This document shows, piece after piece, positions 63,835 through 64,000 of a DNA stretch of 64,000 bases. How positions within the stretch are numbered: position 1 is the stretch's first letter; each line of letters opens with the position of its first letter. Both the position numbers and the translations under genes were made by a program. Under the pieces are notes generated by a model that was not told the origin of the DNA, searched no databases, and was given only the letters and a program-made list of their open reading frames with translations. Location: positions 144,826 to 208,825 of the forward strand of contig NZ_JADGMY010000017.1 in NCBI RefSeq assembly GCF_015234515.1, given 5' to 3'. The stretch comes from Cellulomonas sp. Lineage in GTDB: Bacteria; Actinomycetota; Actinomycetes; Actinomycetales; Cellulomonadaceae.

Positions 63835-64000
63835 TCAGCTGGGGTTCCGCGGCCCTGCCGCCCCCTGCCCTGCGCCCGAGGACCCTGCACGGGACCTCGT
63901 GCTCCCTGACGCCGCGCGACCAGCGGAGACGTCGCGCGCGACCTGCGCAAGGACCGTCGGAACCCCCGTGAGAGCGCCCCACGCCACGCCCGGACGGGGC
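63835..64000 (-). CDS. Possible C-terminal end of a gene cut by the window edge
   Basis: One minus-strand frame stays open from the right edge to a TGA at 63835-63837. The last residues read ALTGVPTVLAQVARDVSAGR, then an Arg/Gly/Ala-rich tail ending PRNPS. Third positions are mostly G or C and the frame makes better protein sense than the other two. Only about 55 residues are visible and no family can be named. It would converge on the ssgB-like gene, whose terminator lies between them. A short stem at 63809-63827 (GGACCC/GGGTCC) follows the stop. Low certainty. Confidence 0.35.
   Translation of the reverse strand, partial: PRPGVAWGALTGVPTVLAQVARDVSAGRAASGSTRSRAGSSGAGQGAAGPRNPS

Noticed and set aside
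1-64000. CRISPR arrays, insertion sequences, prophage or rRNA genes
   Set aside because: No regularly spaced repeats, transposase or integrase motifs, terminal inverted repeats or rRNA sequence seen on either strand; the intein is the only mobile element recognised.

Overview
The window is very GC-rich (third codon positions almost all G or C), uses many GTG starts, and its genes overlap by 1-8 bases. It carries phosphatidylinositol-mannoside genes, an SsgA-family regulator and a LexA box of the actinobacterial type. These point to an actinomycete, most likely Cellulomonas or a close relative (order Micrococcales). The core gene order follows, from memory, the Mycobacterium tuberculosis block from about Rv2538c (aroB) to Rv2614c (thrS).

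Layout by position. (1) 1-545: edge of an AbiEi-like protein. (2) 658-3661: aroB, aroK, aroC. (3) 3794-17102: a complete type IV pilus locus on the minus strand (pilB, pilT, pilC, pilA, three minor pilins, prepilin peptidase, pilM, pilN, pilO), lying between aroC and aroE. (4) 17234-23406: aroE, mltG, ruvX, alaS and two small membrane proteins. (5) 23559-25834: rpsD and rarA. (6) 25943-31817: an accessory patch with an MMPL transporter, a DUF2809 protein and a lipase-maturation-factor-like protein on plus, then an SDR and a GNAT on minus. (7) 31830-37964: aspS, an intein-interrupted radical SAM gene under a perfect LexA box, a hypothetical gene and hisS. (8) 38040-45363: a metallo-hydrolase, a secreted cyclophilin, a DUF349 protein, a hypothetical gene, rel and apt. 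(9) 45360-51188: secF, secD, yajC, then ruvB, ruvA, ruvC. (10) 51277-54320: yebC, pdxT, a Nudix protein and pdxS. (11) 54493-60593: a LemA-like protein, pimA, a PIM acyltransferase, a phosphatidylinositol-phosphate synthase, a HIT protein and thrS. (12) 60725-64000: nadE, tRNA-Val(CAC), an ssgB-like gene and a possible gene end at the right edge.

How the genes work together. aroB/K/C/E supply four shikimate-pathway steps. The pil genes encode an inner-membrane pilus machine with assembly and retraction motors and no outer-membrane secretin, as expected for a one-membrane cell. pgsA, the acyltransferase and pimA make phosphatidylinositol phosphate and the first mannosides of the envelope. secD/F/yajC assist Sec export, ruvA/B/C resolve Holliday junctions, pdxS/T make pyridoxal phosphate, and four tRNA synthetases, rpsD and one tRNA serve translation.

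The standout is the radical SAM gene at 33749-35839. A 349-residue intein with both LAGLIDADG motifs splits the Fe-S cluster motif exactly before its third cysteine, so that cysteine is also the splicing nucleophile. An 18-bp perfect LexA palindrome sits 8 bases before the start codon. Other points: four 54-bp repeats in the N-terminal extension of PilT, a 17-bp perfect hairpin between pilA and the minor pilins, and a sigma-B-like promoter candidate before the ssgB-like gene.
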